Assembly (NCBI GenBank): GCA_028023455.1
Contig: JAQFVV010013351.1
Location: 80,001 to 144,000, forward strand
Source of the DNA: Epiperipatus broadwayi
Taxonomy: Eukaryota; Onychophora; Udeonychophora; Euonychophora; Peripatidae
Reading direction: 5' to 3'
DNA: 64,000 nucleotides
Below the pieces are notes generated by a model. That model ran no database searches. It was not told the origin of the DNA and saw only the letters and a list, made by a program, of their open reading frames with translations. Shown here piece by piece: positions 39,061-50,865 of the stretch. The translations under genes were made by a program, and so were the position numbers. How positions within the stretch are numbered: position 1 is the first letter of the stretch; every line of letters starts with the position of its first letter.

Positions 39061-39760
39061 TTTCAGTCTCTTATATATATAAATATGTGCTAAAGCCATA
39101 ATAATTTTTTTCTGTTAAAGCTGTAAATGTATAACTATTTAAGTATACATCTTAGAAAAGTATACAACCCAATAATAGCAGATCATCTGGACAGAAAATA
39201 TAGCCCTATCCCTTTGGCTGGCGCCTGGTATTAATACCACTATAAATTTGCCAATAGGTGATCGAGTTATTTAAAATAAAAAGAGTTTAAAAGCAATGAT
39301 TCATAATAAAAGTTATATAGTTTTTTTTTTCCAAAATATGTGTATCAAGTGTATCAACGCAATCGTTAATCAATCATTTTGTTAAGATGTTTCAGGTGCT
39401 GAAGAACAACTCCAAAAACAGACCACAAAAGAAGACATAAAGAAGGCCAGGTAGAAGTTATAATAGTTTTTATAATATACTTTGCATTAAAGAGCTAAAT
39501 AGTAAATAATCCATATAGATATATATGTTTCACAGTAAAAAAAAAGAGATCTAGAGATAATTAATATTAAGAAATAAAGGGTAGTATAGCAATCGTTATT
39601 TTAATAAATGTAGATTGAGTATGGGCGTGGGAGAGTAGAGTAAGGGAAAAGTGTGGAATGGGGGGAGGAGGTGTCTCAAACCATAGAAGAACAAAAAAAA
39701 GTTGTATTATAAATTATTTGTTCTTGGATACTAGGTTAATAGCTATACCAAAATTTTGTT

Positions 39761-40409
39761 TTGTCAAATATGACCTTTTTTATACAAATACGGAAGTTTC
39801 ATGGAAAGCCAGGTGAAGGCCCACACAAACATTTGGAAAGCTTGGCAGTTTTGTTTTTGTATCAACCCATGAGCAATGATGAACAAGTGATGATTGCAAG
39901 CCATTACCTAAAAAAGACCATTAAAACTGGTGGTGGTCAGTTAAAGGAAAACCTAAAACATTCAAAGAATATAAAGACGCAATCCTAAGGCAATTTTGGG
40001 GTGAGGAGCAACAAACTGAAATTTTAATGGCAATAAGAACTGATCCTTATGGGGAACATCAAGGTGAGACGTATACCCAGTTTTTCATGCAACAGGTAGC
40101 CCGCCTAAGAACCATAACAGCATTTAAATATTCTGATACCCAGATCATTAGGATAATTCAATGCAAGTTACCCATCCGATTGTAAGAGATGATTGAGATG
40201 AGCCACATCACCGATACAGAAGAAATGGCTGAATTCCTGATAGCCATGGAATGTAACTGGCACCACATCAATGGAAGACAAACAAGAAAGGAACCATACG
40301 ACCAAGCAAAGAACCTAACATTTCAAAAATTTTTACTGAAACAGGGGGGGGCAGCCCATGAAGCACTCCTCAGAAAAAAAGACAGAGAAATCAGGATTAC
40401 AAGGCCATG
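39761..40409 (+). pseudogene. gypsy gag (capsid region), frameshifted
   Basis: The frame from 39761 carries KFHGKPGEGPHKHLESL, matching the start of the Ty3/gypsy capsid domain (F-x-G-x2-x-D/E...). The C-terminal capsid continues in other frames: EGETYTQFF-like sequence near 40060 and EMAEFLIAMECNWHHI at 40189-40410. No CCHC zinc knuckle is visible before the protease. At least one frameshift and one stop break the product. Confidence 0.75.
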
Positions 40410-42463
40410 ATCATCCATGAACCAGAAGACACCAGTGATAAAGGGATTACCAGTGTATCACCTGTCATAAACATCGCCATAGACAATTGGTCGACATGTG
40501 CCTTACTAGATTCCAGTAGCCAAGTTTCCATCATTGCCAAATCTTGGATACAGAAATTTCAAGAACAAGGAAAGAAGTATGAGCAATTACTGACCCATCC
40601 AATACACGTGGTATTAGCCAATGGGAAGAAAACAATGAGCGACAACTATCAGGTCTGGGTGGAGATAACCTTGGGACATAAGCTGATTGGCCATGCCTTC
40701 TTAGTCATTTCTGGGTTAATATGTATTGGGGTCTTATTTCTTAACCCAGCATCATGGAGTCATAGATTATCCCCGAAAAATGTGTCAATTCCAAGATGAG
40801 CAAGTTAAATTCGAAACTGTAAGAACTCCCATGACTGGTACCAGAAACTGCTTTATTCAACCAGTAGATCCCAAGACCATAGCTACAAAGATTCATGAGG
40901 CTGGATTACCCAGCACAATGGATAAAATCCACATCAAAAAAATCCTGGAAGACCATATGCAAGTGTTTTCCAACACCCCTGGACAAATCCGCGGATACAC
41001 CCACAGAATCAGTCCAGGAAGAATCGTACAAACAGTCAAAAATGTACCCGATCCTTTTTCAATACAGGGAAGAAGTGGAAAATCAGATCTGTCAAATGTT
41101 GGAGTGGTACATCATTGAGCGATGCCCACCTCCATACAACAACCTGTTGGTTGTTGTAAAGAAGAAAAACGGAAGTTTACGCCTGTGCCTTGATGCCCAC
41201 CACTTGAATCGTATGACAGTCCCTGAGCAGGATGTGCTACCTCCAATCCAAAATGTGTTTGTGCAGCTAGCAGGAAACACTTACTTTTCTACATTAGACC
41301 TTATGGCTAGCTATTAGCAAATGGCCTTGGATCCATGTGATCAGAAGTATATGGCGTTTCAATACCAGGGACATACGCACATCTTCAAAAGAGTCCCACT
41401 TGGACTGATTAACAGTGGGGCTGGGATAATGCGATGCTTGAAGCAGGTACTTTCAGAAGAAGTACAATGGCACATGGTTTGTTATGTAGATGATATTGTA
41501 ATCTTGTCCAAAACTTTTGATGAAGATATGAAGTATCTGGCCATGTTTTTCCAAGAGTGCCTTAAGGAAAACATCACAATTAACAGTAAAAAAAGCTGTT
41601 TCACTGTGAACAAAATCTCCTTGTTAGGCCATATCATCATCCAGAAAGGCATCACGGTACACCAGGAGAAAGTAGAGGCCATTGAGAAGTTTCCTATGCC
41701 CACTTTACAGAAACAAGTCAGATCTTTTCTTGGCCTTTGCAACTTCTATCACCGTTTCTACCCCACCTTTGCCCAGGAAACCCACCACTTGACCGACCAG
41801 CTGCATAAATATAGGAAATGGGAATGGACAGATAAACACCAACAAGAAATTGAAATTCCTCCAAACCATAATGCTTCACTATCCAGATTTCAACCGTCCA
41901 TTCTACGTCCAGACCGATAGCAGCAAAAGTGGTTTAGGAGCAGTCTTATTCCAAATTGGAACCGCTGGCGAGCATAAAGTTCTGTACTTCAGCAGTCAAA
42001 CCTTGAGGGGTGCAGAAGTTAATTATACCACCACAGAGCAAGAGACTCTCACGATCATCTGGGTGTGCCAAAAATTTAAGCAGTTTCTTCTGGGCTCTGA
42101 GGTTATCATTTTTACAGATTACCGCTGCCTCAAATTTCTGAACAAAAGTTTCTTAACGAATGACAGGTTAATAAGATGGAGTCAAATTTTCTGCAGAAAT
42201 TACAGTACAAAGTGATCTATTGCCCGGTCCCAGAAAATGTGGTTGCAGATGCATTAAGTCAACACTCCATAGTGATTGAGCCACAGAACCCAGCGATTGT
42301 CTATCAGACCGTAAAGATCATGATCATGAACAAGGAAACCAGCATCAATTCAGATCTCAAAAATCTCAAATACTATCAAGATTTAGATCCCCAGTATGGA
42401 GCAATCATTAGCAAGTTGAAAACAAACCAACCCGATAAGAGCACCAAACCTTGTGATAAATGA
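40407..42463 (+). pseudogene. gypsy pol: protease, RT and RNase H, broken
   Basis: Protease: CALLDSSSQVSIIAKSW near 40498, with DSS where D-S/T-G is usual. RT: pieces at 40895-41317 (KKKNGSLRLCLDAHHLN, YFSTLDL) and 41321-41920 (FKRVPLGL, then CYVDDIVIL as the catalytic box, and FLGLCNFYHRF at the thumb). A TAG separates them. RNase H: YVQTDSSKSGLGAVLFQ at 41910, then TTEQETLTIIW and FTDYRCLKFL, and VIYCPVPENVVADALSQ near 42210. Frames change at about 40740, 41000, 41870 and 42190. Domain order is complete. Confidence 0.88.
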
Positions 42464-42546
42464 ATATCACAATATCAAATTAGGGATGGTATTCTGCAGA
42501 TAAACACCAAGAACAGGGAAAGCCCATGGAAAATTGTGGCACTTAA

Positions 42547-43553
42547 GTGACTAAGAAACCGATTGGTAATTATGCCCATGAAATGTCAGGACACTACGGG
42601 CCAAGAAAGACTGAAGAAATATTGAGGTGCCAATTTTATTGCCCCAGGATGTATGCACAGGTACTCTGCATGTTGAGGACTTGTACTACCTGTGCTCGGT
42701 GCAAGTTCCCAAATCAATCATTCGCCGGCACTCGCAAACTGGTTCTCGCTACCGGTCTTAATGAACTACTGGCCATTGATCATTATGGCCCCTTACCAAA
42801 ATTTCAGGGATGTCAATATCTCTTGGTGATGTATGACATCTTCTCAAAATATGTATGGGCATACCCAGTAAGAGCAAATGATTGTAGGGGGGGCAATACG
42901 TCTTCTCGAAAATATTCAATTCCGGAAGTAGGCAAACCTACTACCATCCTATCGGACCATGGGTCCACATTCACATCAAAGGCATGGAATGATTGGATCT
43001 TCTGGCAAGGGATAACACATCGACTCACATCCAACCAATGTGAATGAGTCATGCGGGAAATTAATAGACTGTTTCGTACCCACCTTACGACTAACCATCG
43101 AGGCTGGGTAGATAAAACTAAAGAAATAGTCAGTTACATCAACCATACTATAAATGAGTCAACTGGATTTACACCAGATGGCTACACTATGGTAGACCAT
43201 GCCCAAAGGTCTTCAAAATACCCCTACCACAGGTTATAAATATAAATCCAAGTCAGGATCAAGAGGATGCTCGGCAGCATTTAACACATATGGCTAGAAT
43301 ACGAGTGTGGAGAGGACTCCACTCATGCCACAAATTTCGAGAAGGAGATGATGTCTGGCTATGGAACCCCAAACTCAGCAACCTGACAAAAAGGGAATTC
43401 AAAACATTCTTTCCTTTATATCAAGGGCCATATCGCATTGAAAGGGAATGTGGGGATAATGCTTTGTTGCTAAAAGGAACCAATGAGATAAAAAGGACCT
43501 TTAATGCAAGGCAATTAAAATCATACATACCACCGGATAGAGGGAGAAAGTAG
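42547..43553 (+). pseudogene. gypsy integrase, interrupted
   Basis: The zinc-binding part at 42583-42715 has the H-x3-H...C-x2-C pattern (HYGPRKTEEI to CTTCARCK). The catalytic core has the first Asp in LAIDHYGPLP, the second in ILSDHGSTFTSKAW and the Glu in a NQCE string followed at once by a TGA. The core resumes at 43051 with REINRLFRTHL. A C-terminal SH3-like domain follows at 43290-43553 (FREGDDVWLW, YQGPYRIE). Two stops break the frame. The protein inserts the element's DNA into the host genome; this copy is inactive as written. Confidence 0.87.
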
Positions 43554-43717
43554 AGGAGAAGCTGGATGGATAGAACATGATGACATGGATATGCAATGGT
43601 AAATGATTTAAGACAGTGAATAATTTGTATATATATAGCATAGATTTTGTATTATTATCTTATTGTATTCAATTAAGAAAGCAGTTTTTTTTTGAAGACA
43701 GTGAAAAATTTTTCTAG

Positions 43718-43973
43718 TAACAGCAGAGAGGATACTCTATCATAAATAAAAGTTGTAAAATTTTTAATGTAACAGAGAGGATACTCTATCATAAATGAAA
43801 GTCATAAATTCATAATATAGCAGAGAGGGTATTATATCATAAATGAAAGTAATAAAATTCTAATCTAGCAGAGAAATGAGGGTATTCTATCATAAATGAA
43901 AGTCATTTTATTTCTAATAAAAGTCATAAAATTTCTAATATAGCAGAGTTATTCTACCATATATAAAAGTAAA
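43718..43973 (+). repeat. post-pol tandem repeats of the gypsy element
   Basis: About five imperfect units of some 60 bp, each containing agcagagaggatactctatc and ataaatgaaagt or variants, lie between integrase and the 3' LTR. Confidence 0.8.
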
Positions 43974-44095
43974 ATAAAAATTTCTTTTAGATACATCGCC
44001 AATCCAAAGTTGTTCTTTAGTTACCTGGACATCAAGTAAAAGTTTTTTTTCTTTTTTTAAACATTTTTTCATTTTTTTTGGTAAGTTTAGGAAAA

Positions 44096-44203
44096 TGAAG
44101 CAGATGATCTGATGCTCAGATCCTGCATCACAGCCCACATCCAATCTCCTACCACCTTTACACATGTATATACATAGCTAATAATATATATATATTTCTT
44201 TTG

Positions 44204-44242
<39 letters not shown>

Positions 44243-47027
44243 TATATTTCTTTTGGTTAATATTATAACAAATAATGTAAACACGTACATATTTTAATTT
44301 AAAAATATTTTATTTAATAATAATATTCTCATGTGTATGCGGGCATAAATAATAGTTATCTATATATTTCAGTGTAGGAGATTGTGAATAAATTAAGTTA
44401 TATTATATATATAAGGTATTACATATAAAACTTATTATTTTTTCATATATAATTTTGTAGCCAGAAGTGATGCAATCTTGTTAAGAAGTCTCTCAAAAAC
44501 AATTACCCAGAAGACCCCTTAGATTAAAGTAAAACATTACGAATTGGTAATAATAAAATAAACCCGGTAGTGGAAATTGTCCATGCTAGCTTGTTTTAAA
44601 ATCATAAGATATATTTTAAAACAATTGTTCCGAGAAACTGATAACAAACTTGCATTGTTTCAAACATCTTACTAGATAAGAGTATCCGGTCAAACTATTC
44701 CAGAGAAACCTTAAATTCTTAAACCACCTCAGGTCCAGCAGTAGTTGCTAAGTTACAGCTTCAAAATAAAAGTATATATACTGCTGGATTTGAATCCACA
44801 AAGGAGGAGACCATTAAATAACTATGCTGCTATACATATTCCACGCCAGTTTTAATTCCCACTCAATGTGTTGTGAGTAGGAAATTTCGCCTTGTCTCTC
44901 CGTTCTAATATGCTGTTCCCATGAATGAAGCTCTGCATCCCGTACTACTGAACTTTTTGTATATTTTTTCATTGAAAGTGAAATGCTATCTCTCAAATAA
45001 TAATGCTATCCTACATCTAGTATAACAATACCGATGGACTGACTCCTAATGAAATCGTTCTTCCAAATAAGCAAGGTAAAAGAACTTTGACTGCTTATAA
45101 TTATTAAATCCTGCCTTCTCTGTAATATTTATATTTTAATCACCTATTTTAAATGTTTTCAAAATATGTATTCGTATAACTCTATATAACTAATCTATAT
45201 TAAGCCTCCTATATAATGTTTTTCTTTTCTTTTATTTCCAATCGGCAAACAATTCTCATTTAGATTTATGTATGTATATTTTAAAATAAATGCCAATAGT
45301 ATTCTAAAATCACCAGCATATAATTCATTTTCATTTCCCCACCCATCATTTACTGGGTAAATAATTTATAATTTGATCAAAACAAGTCATTCGACTTGCC
45401 CAGGTGCTCATGATTTTAGGTAAATAAACTAATTATATTTTTATGTTTTCTGTAGAAAAACAGATTGACATCTGTTTTTTTTTTCACATTTTCCATCCTA
45501 AATAATGCGCTATCTTTTATTCTTAAATTACATTATATATGTAAAACTCATCTTAGCTATTACCACTACCCACTTATTTTGTAATCATTTATATATTTTC
45601 ACAAGGGCATTGATTAACCAAAATTGAGATTTATTAAATGTGTAAAAAGTAATGAATAATACTTAGTAATATAATGTAAGGGGGAGGGGGATCTTAAGAG
45701 CTTAGTTTTATATTTAAGGATAATTATTATCCATGTTTGCCTAACAAAGCCATATCATTACACTGAATATTTCATAATTTATGGGCAATAAATATGTTTC
45801 GATAATCTTTAGAATTATATATATCTTATATTATTAAGTGTTATGTGCATAAAGGCCATTTCGTTTATATATATTTTCATGCTTCTTTCTCACATGGAGG
45901 TCATCGCACAGTTGAGCCCCATCGTCGTTCTCACTGTCCTTAAACCAGGCTCTAAAACCACCTGGGGGACATCCACGGTCTTATGAGCATGCTTTATACG
46001 GGGATCACTCTGGAAAAACCAGCCCGATAATGACATAGCTGCCACCCTTCATCTCAATACCAACCCTGCCTATGTTTGCAGAGGAAATTGGTACACTTCG
46101 TTATTAAAAATTCATGAAGCACACTCCAGGATCCATAATTGGATCAATCCAATCAGCCACCATGCACGCACTGCCTCTCAGTGTCTTATTAGTCAGGCAG
46201 AAGTATTCATAAGCCGTAATGAAATGATTTATTTAAACAGACATATTTCCATTAGTTTTATATAAGTATTAATGCGATAGATTTAGTATCGTTTATATAA
46301 TTATTCATTACCCATCCCGCGCATTAATTATCTATAACTCCAAATTAATAATCATATTGAATGTAACCAAATATAATATCTGCTTGTAAAATTATTATAT
46401 TTTTAAATTAATTAAATGCTCTTTACGTCTCTGCGGGTGTAATAGTATGCCAACAATGTATTCTAATAGTGCTAATTCATTTAATCATATATATATATTA
46501 TTGGCATAGCCGCAATTATAATGTTATTGTTAAATATGAATAAAACACACACACACATATATAATACTTATGAGGCTCACGTCGGCTAAATAACCCGCCA
46601 TAATTTTGTTATTAATAAATCTTAAATATATATATCAAACTCGAACCATTGCTTTCTTTTAGTTAAGTTAAAATATTAAGTTATTACTTAAGCTCAAATA
46701 TGACTAGATGATCTACATTCAATACATAATTAATATGCTAGGTCATGTGCCTTTATTGCTCATAAAATATAACTAGTTATTAAGTTAATCTATCATAAGT
46801 TTAGCCTAGAGTCTTTTTGTGTCTCCAATGATCAATGCTGGTGGGTGAGAAGTAAATTAATCGATGTCATCGGGATTGTTGCTCATAATGTTATAGATCT
46901 GGGAAATAGGCAAATAGAGCAGAATTCATGAGTGTTCCTGACCTGTGTATCTTGCGCACGATTGGATTCAAGGTAATTTTGCCTAGATGCTACATCTTGT
47001 TACGTGAACATACAAATCCGACTGGCA
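44096..47027 (+). repeat. 3' LTR
   Basis: Begins tgaagcagatgatctg after a short purine-rich aggaaaa and ends ctggca. It matches the 5' LTR without R3 and without the 42-bp duplication, so both of those arose after integration. The antisense protein-like block is at 45840-46215. Confidence 0.87.
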
Positions 47028-47513
47028 AAATATATATAAAGAAAGCAATAATGGCTGCAGAAACGAATTTTCTATTAACTGAAAGAAGACCCTTTGATTC
47101 TTCTTGGAGGTCTTAAAGGAACTGAGCAGGGCAAATTCCTAATGTTCACTCCATACGTTCTTGTCGTTGCAGCTGTTATTACTATGTGAGTATTCATATA
47201 GTATACGAATATGGATGAGCTGCTCACCAACACATATTAGCCAGTGTGGTGAGTTTATTGGATTTTTACCTCTGAGTTTAAGATCAAGAAACACCATGGT
47301 CTTTCTTCTCAGTGCATGATAAGGCAGAATGAATGTTTGTGTAAATGATAAATTTTTTTCCTATATATATATATATATACACACAATTATGACAGACAAA
47401 AAGAAAGCATGGCCATTATTCCCAGAAGGCTGTAAAGTCATCAATCAAGGCAGTGGTTGGTGGCCGAAGGTGGATGGTGCTAAGAATCCCCTGATTGCGA
47501 CCCAGGCTGCCAA

Positions 47514-48400
47514 TTGACAATGACTTTTTATTTAGGTATTTACAACTGCAGATTTCTTTCAAGTGAACGAAAATTGCAAGAATTAGAAAAAGAACTCAAT
47601 TATATTAAATGGAACATTATTGGACTTTGTGAAGTTAGAAGAAAAGGTGAAGAGACAATTGATTTAAAAAGTAAACATATACTCTATTATAAAGGCACAA
47701 ATATTGGAAATGCAAGTGGAGTAGGATTCATTATAAATAAAAAGTGAAAGAACAATATTGTGGAGATTGATGGTGTATCAGACAGAGTGGCAGAATTAGT
47801 TATACAACTTAATAGCAAATACCAAATGCAGATAATTCAGGTTTATACCCCAACAAGTTATCATAGTGATGAAGTAGTAGAAGACTTTTATATGGATGTA
47901 CAAAAGACTTTTGATCAGAGTAAACAACATTTTAAAATTGTTATGGGAGACTTTAATGCTAGAATTGGTAAACAAATGGAAGATGAAAGTGCTGTACGTA
48001 ATTTTGGTTATGGTAATAGAAATAAGAGAGAACATAGACTTGTGGAGTTTGCAGAAAAAGAAATCTTTAAATTATGATTTCTTTATTTGAGAAAAATGTT
48101 AAAAGGAGATGAACGTGGAAGCATCCAAATAAAGGTACAGCAGAATTGGATTATATTTTGACTAACAGGAAATAGATATTTCAAGATTGTAATGTTCTTA
48201 ATAAATTTAACACAGGAAGTGATCATCGATTAGAATGGTGTAAGATACGTGTTAATGTAAAACTAGAGAGACATATTAAGAAAAACAATATTTACAATTG
48301 ATATTCCTAATCTTCAGAAACATTCTAATGAATTTAAATTAGAACTTACAAATCGGTTTCAAGTATTAGTAGGTTTTGAACATGATTCAGATTTGAATTA
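47514..48400 (+). pseudogene. LINE-B apurinic-type endonuclease
   Basis: Frame 1 (47514-47747) starts TFYLGIYNCRFLSSE and has NIIGLCEVRRKGEE, in which the Glu of the metal site is visible. A TGA near 47745 interrupts it. It continues at 47760-48077 with IIQVYTPTSYHSDE and IVMGDFNARIGKQ, where GDFNA-x-IG is the APE-family motif. Past another stop are WKHPNKGTAELDYIL and GSDHRL, the terminal S-D-H motif. The enzyme nicks target DNA to prime reverse transcription. Interrupted three times here. Confidence 0.82.
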
Positions 48401-48407
48401 AATTAAT

Positions 48408-50315
48408 ATGAAAAATACTGATACACTTTTAAAAACTGCAACAAAGATGGCTCGTAGAAAAAAGCAGCAATTGACCAATAAAATTTCTACTGAGACTAGA
48501 GAATTTATGAAGAAAAAAAGGAATATGAAGTTATACAAAAATGATGCATTAAAAAGAATTGAATATCTTGAAATTTGTAAAATGGTGTGGAAAAGAGTTG
48601 AAAATGATATAAGAAAGTATAACTGTGAACTAGCAAGGAAAGCTGTAGGAGAAAATAAAAGTCTTAAGAATGTAAAACAACATTTTGGTATTGGTAGGAA
48701 ATTTATATCTGCAATAAGAAAAAAAGATGGAATTATTACTAAAAAGAGAGATGAAATCATGAAATTGGTAGATTTTTATCAAGAATTATATAGTAATAAA
48801 GAACAAGTACCTCCTATATCTATTACATCTTCCGAATTGCCCAGAATTTTAAAAAAAGAAGTGAGACATGCAATTAAATGTATGAATAAAGGAAAGGCTC
48901 CAGTTAATGATGGAATTATAATTGGTGTATTAAAAAAAGCAGATGAAGAAATATAATTTTTTAGCAAAGTTATATACCAAATGTCTAAATGATAAAGATG
49001 TACCGGATGATTGGAAGAATGCAGTAATAATACTAATATTTAAAAAAGGTGATAAAGAAGATATTAGAAATTACAGACCTATCAGCCTTTTATCAGTTTT
49101 ATATAAAACTTTTACCAAGATAATTACAACTCGTCTACAGAGAACATTGGATTTCCACCAACCAAGAGAACAAGCTGGATTTAAAAGTGGTTTTAGTACA
49201 GTAGATCATATCCAGGTATTGAAAGAAGTTATAGAAAGGACAAATGAATATGAGTTGTCATTATGTTTTGGATTTGTAGATTATGAAAAGGCATTTGATT
49301 CTATAAACATTTCTTCAGTGATTAAGGCATTGGATCTTCAAGGTATAGATCCAGGATATTGTCATATTTTAAAGAATATTTATAAAAATGCAACAGTAAC
49401 AATTAGATTACATAATGATACCGGAAAAGTCAACATTCCCAGAAAGGTGTATGACAAGGTGATTCCATATCTCCAAAACTTTTTACAGCAGTGCTGCAAT
49501 ATGTATTTTGTGGAGTAAAATGGGAAACTAAAGGGGTGAAAGTAAATGGAGATTATTTAAGTCATTTAGATTTTGTAGATGATGTAGTTGTTTTTGCAAA
49601 TAATGCTTCAGAGCTGCAAGAAATGTTGCAGGAGTTATCATATGAAAGTAGGACTAAATATAAATGTTAAAAAGACTAAAGTAATGTTTAATTGATTTGC
49701 TCAAAATATGAAAATAAAGATTGGTTATGATGAATTAGAAGAAGTTAAAAGTTACAAATACCTTGGTCAGATTATTAATACGGATGGAAGAATAATGGAG
49801 GAAATTAATCATAGAATTAAACTTGGTTGGAGTGCTTTTGTTAGAAATAACTTTATACTAAAATGAAATATGCCTATGTGTTTGAAAAGGAAGGTTTTTA
49901 ACAAATGTGCTTTACCAGTTCTTACTTATGGATTAGAGACTTGGACACTTAATAGAAGGGCAATACAGAGACTTCAGACCAATCAAAGAAGTAAGGAGAG
50001 ATGTATGTTGGGAGTAACAAGAAGAGATCGAAAATGCAATGTATGGGTAAGAGAACAAACAGGTGTTACTGACCTCATTGAAAAAATTAAAAGATTGAAG
50101 TGGAGTCGGGCTGGACATATTGCTAGAAGAGACGATAATAGATGGGCAATTGAAATTTTAAACTGGATTCCAAGAAAGAGACCACATGTGAGATGGATGA
50201 ATGAAATAAGAAAGTGTGCATGGGGTGATGTGAAGAAGAGAAGCTAAAGATCGGAGAAGATGGATTAAACTTGGAGAGACCTTCATTCTGCAGTGGATTG
50301 ATAATGGTTGATAAT
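48408..50315 (+). pseudogene. LINE-B reverse transcriptase and C-terminal region
   Basis: A Lys-rich linker (48408-48956) leads to the RT in the next frame (48943-49518) with NYRPISLLSVLYK, QAGFKSGFSTVDHI and FGFVDYEKAFDSI. After a frameshift, SHLDFVDDVVVFA near 49560 is the catalytic box. The C-terminal part (49870-50247) has LTYGLETWTLNRRAIQRLQ, CMLGVTRRDR and LKWSRAGHIARR, then, past a frameshift, RRRWIKLGETF. Each is a familiar RTE-type block. Product is not intact. Confidence 0.85.
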
Positions 50316-50865
50316 GATGATGATGAAACAATAATAACTTAATACTATCTGTAATTAAACAGCAATATTCCTTCAATGAATTATAGAACATAAAAAAACT
50401 ATTAAAAGACACAGATATTTGTATTTTAGAATGTGTTGGTCATTATGTTTATTTTATTTACATAATTTTAAATGAGGGAGTGATTTCAGTTTATTGTTAT
50501 ATTTAATGGTGATTCCTTCGAACTAAGTATAAATACCAACAAATGCTAAACATCAGGTAGTATCACTCTGTATTTTAATAGTTTATTTGCAATCTATAAC
50601 ACATTCGAAGGTCAATAACATTTATTCCAGTTTATATATACATATATATATTGTGAGAGTAACGCATGAGCCTCACTTGAAACAATTTGTTTGTTTATGA
50701 ATTTAATTGTGCCTCTATCAAATCGACAAAAGATATAAATAACTTGCATTTAGCTTTTCATATCATATCATATACATAAAATAATTAAATATTAAAAGAA
50801 TAATACTTAACAAAGTGAATTATTTTAAAATTTATTTTTATGCCCTTATATTCAATTATTAAAAT

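Larger units (their letters stand above)
33948..47027 (+). mobile_element. Ty3/gypsy LTR retrotransposon with about 2.9-kb LTRs
   Basis: Two direct repeats (33948-37446 and 44096-47027), each starting TG and ending CA, flank a 6.65-kb interior. The interior encodes gag, aspartic protease, RT, RNase H and integrase in that order on the plus strand. PR-RT-RH-IN order places it in Ty3/gypsy. Frameshifts and stops make the coding region inactive, and the LTRs differ by scattered substitutions and indels, so insertion is not recent. The left flank is a TA run and the right flank is aaatatata, which hides any target duplication. A primer-binding site is not clear. LTRs this long are unusual for the group. 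Confidence 0.88.
47040..50320 (+). mobile_element. RTE-like LINE copy B
   Basis: Begins at or just after the gypsy 3' LTR. The leader is shared with 16445-16829. It is followed by an endonuclease (from 47514), RT and a C-terminal region, ending with a (gat)n tail near 50310. The order APE-type endonuclease then RT, no second ORF, the C-terminal motifs and the trinucleotide tail fit the RTE/BovB group. The assignment is by motif memory and would need a tree. Several stops and frameshifts break the ORF, but it is much better preserved than copy A. Confidence 0.78.
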
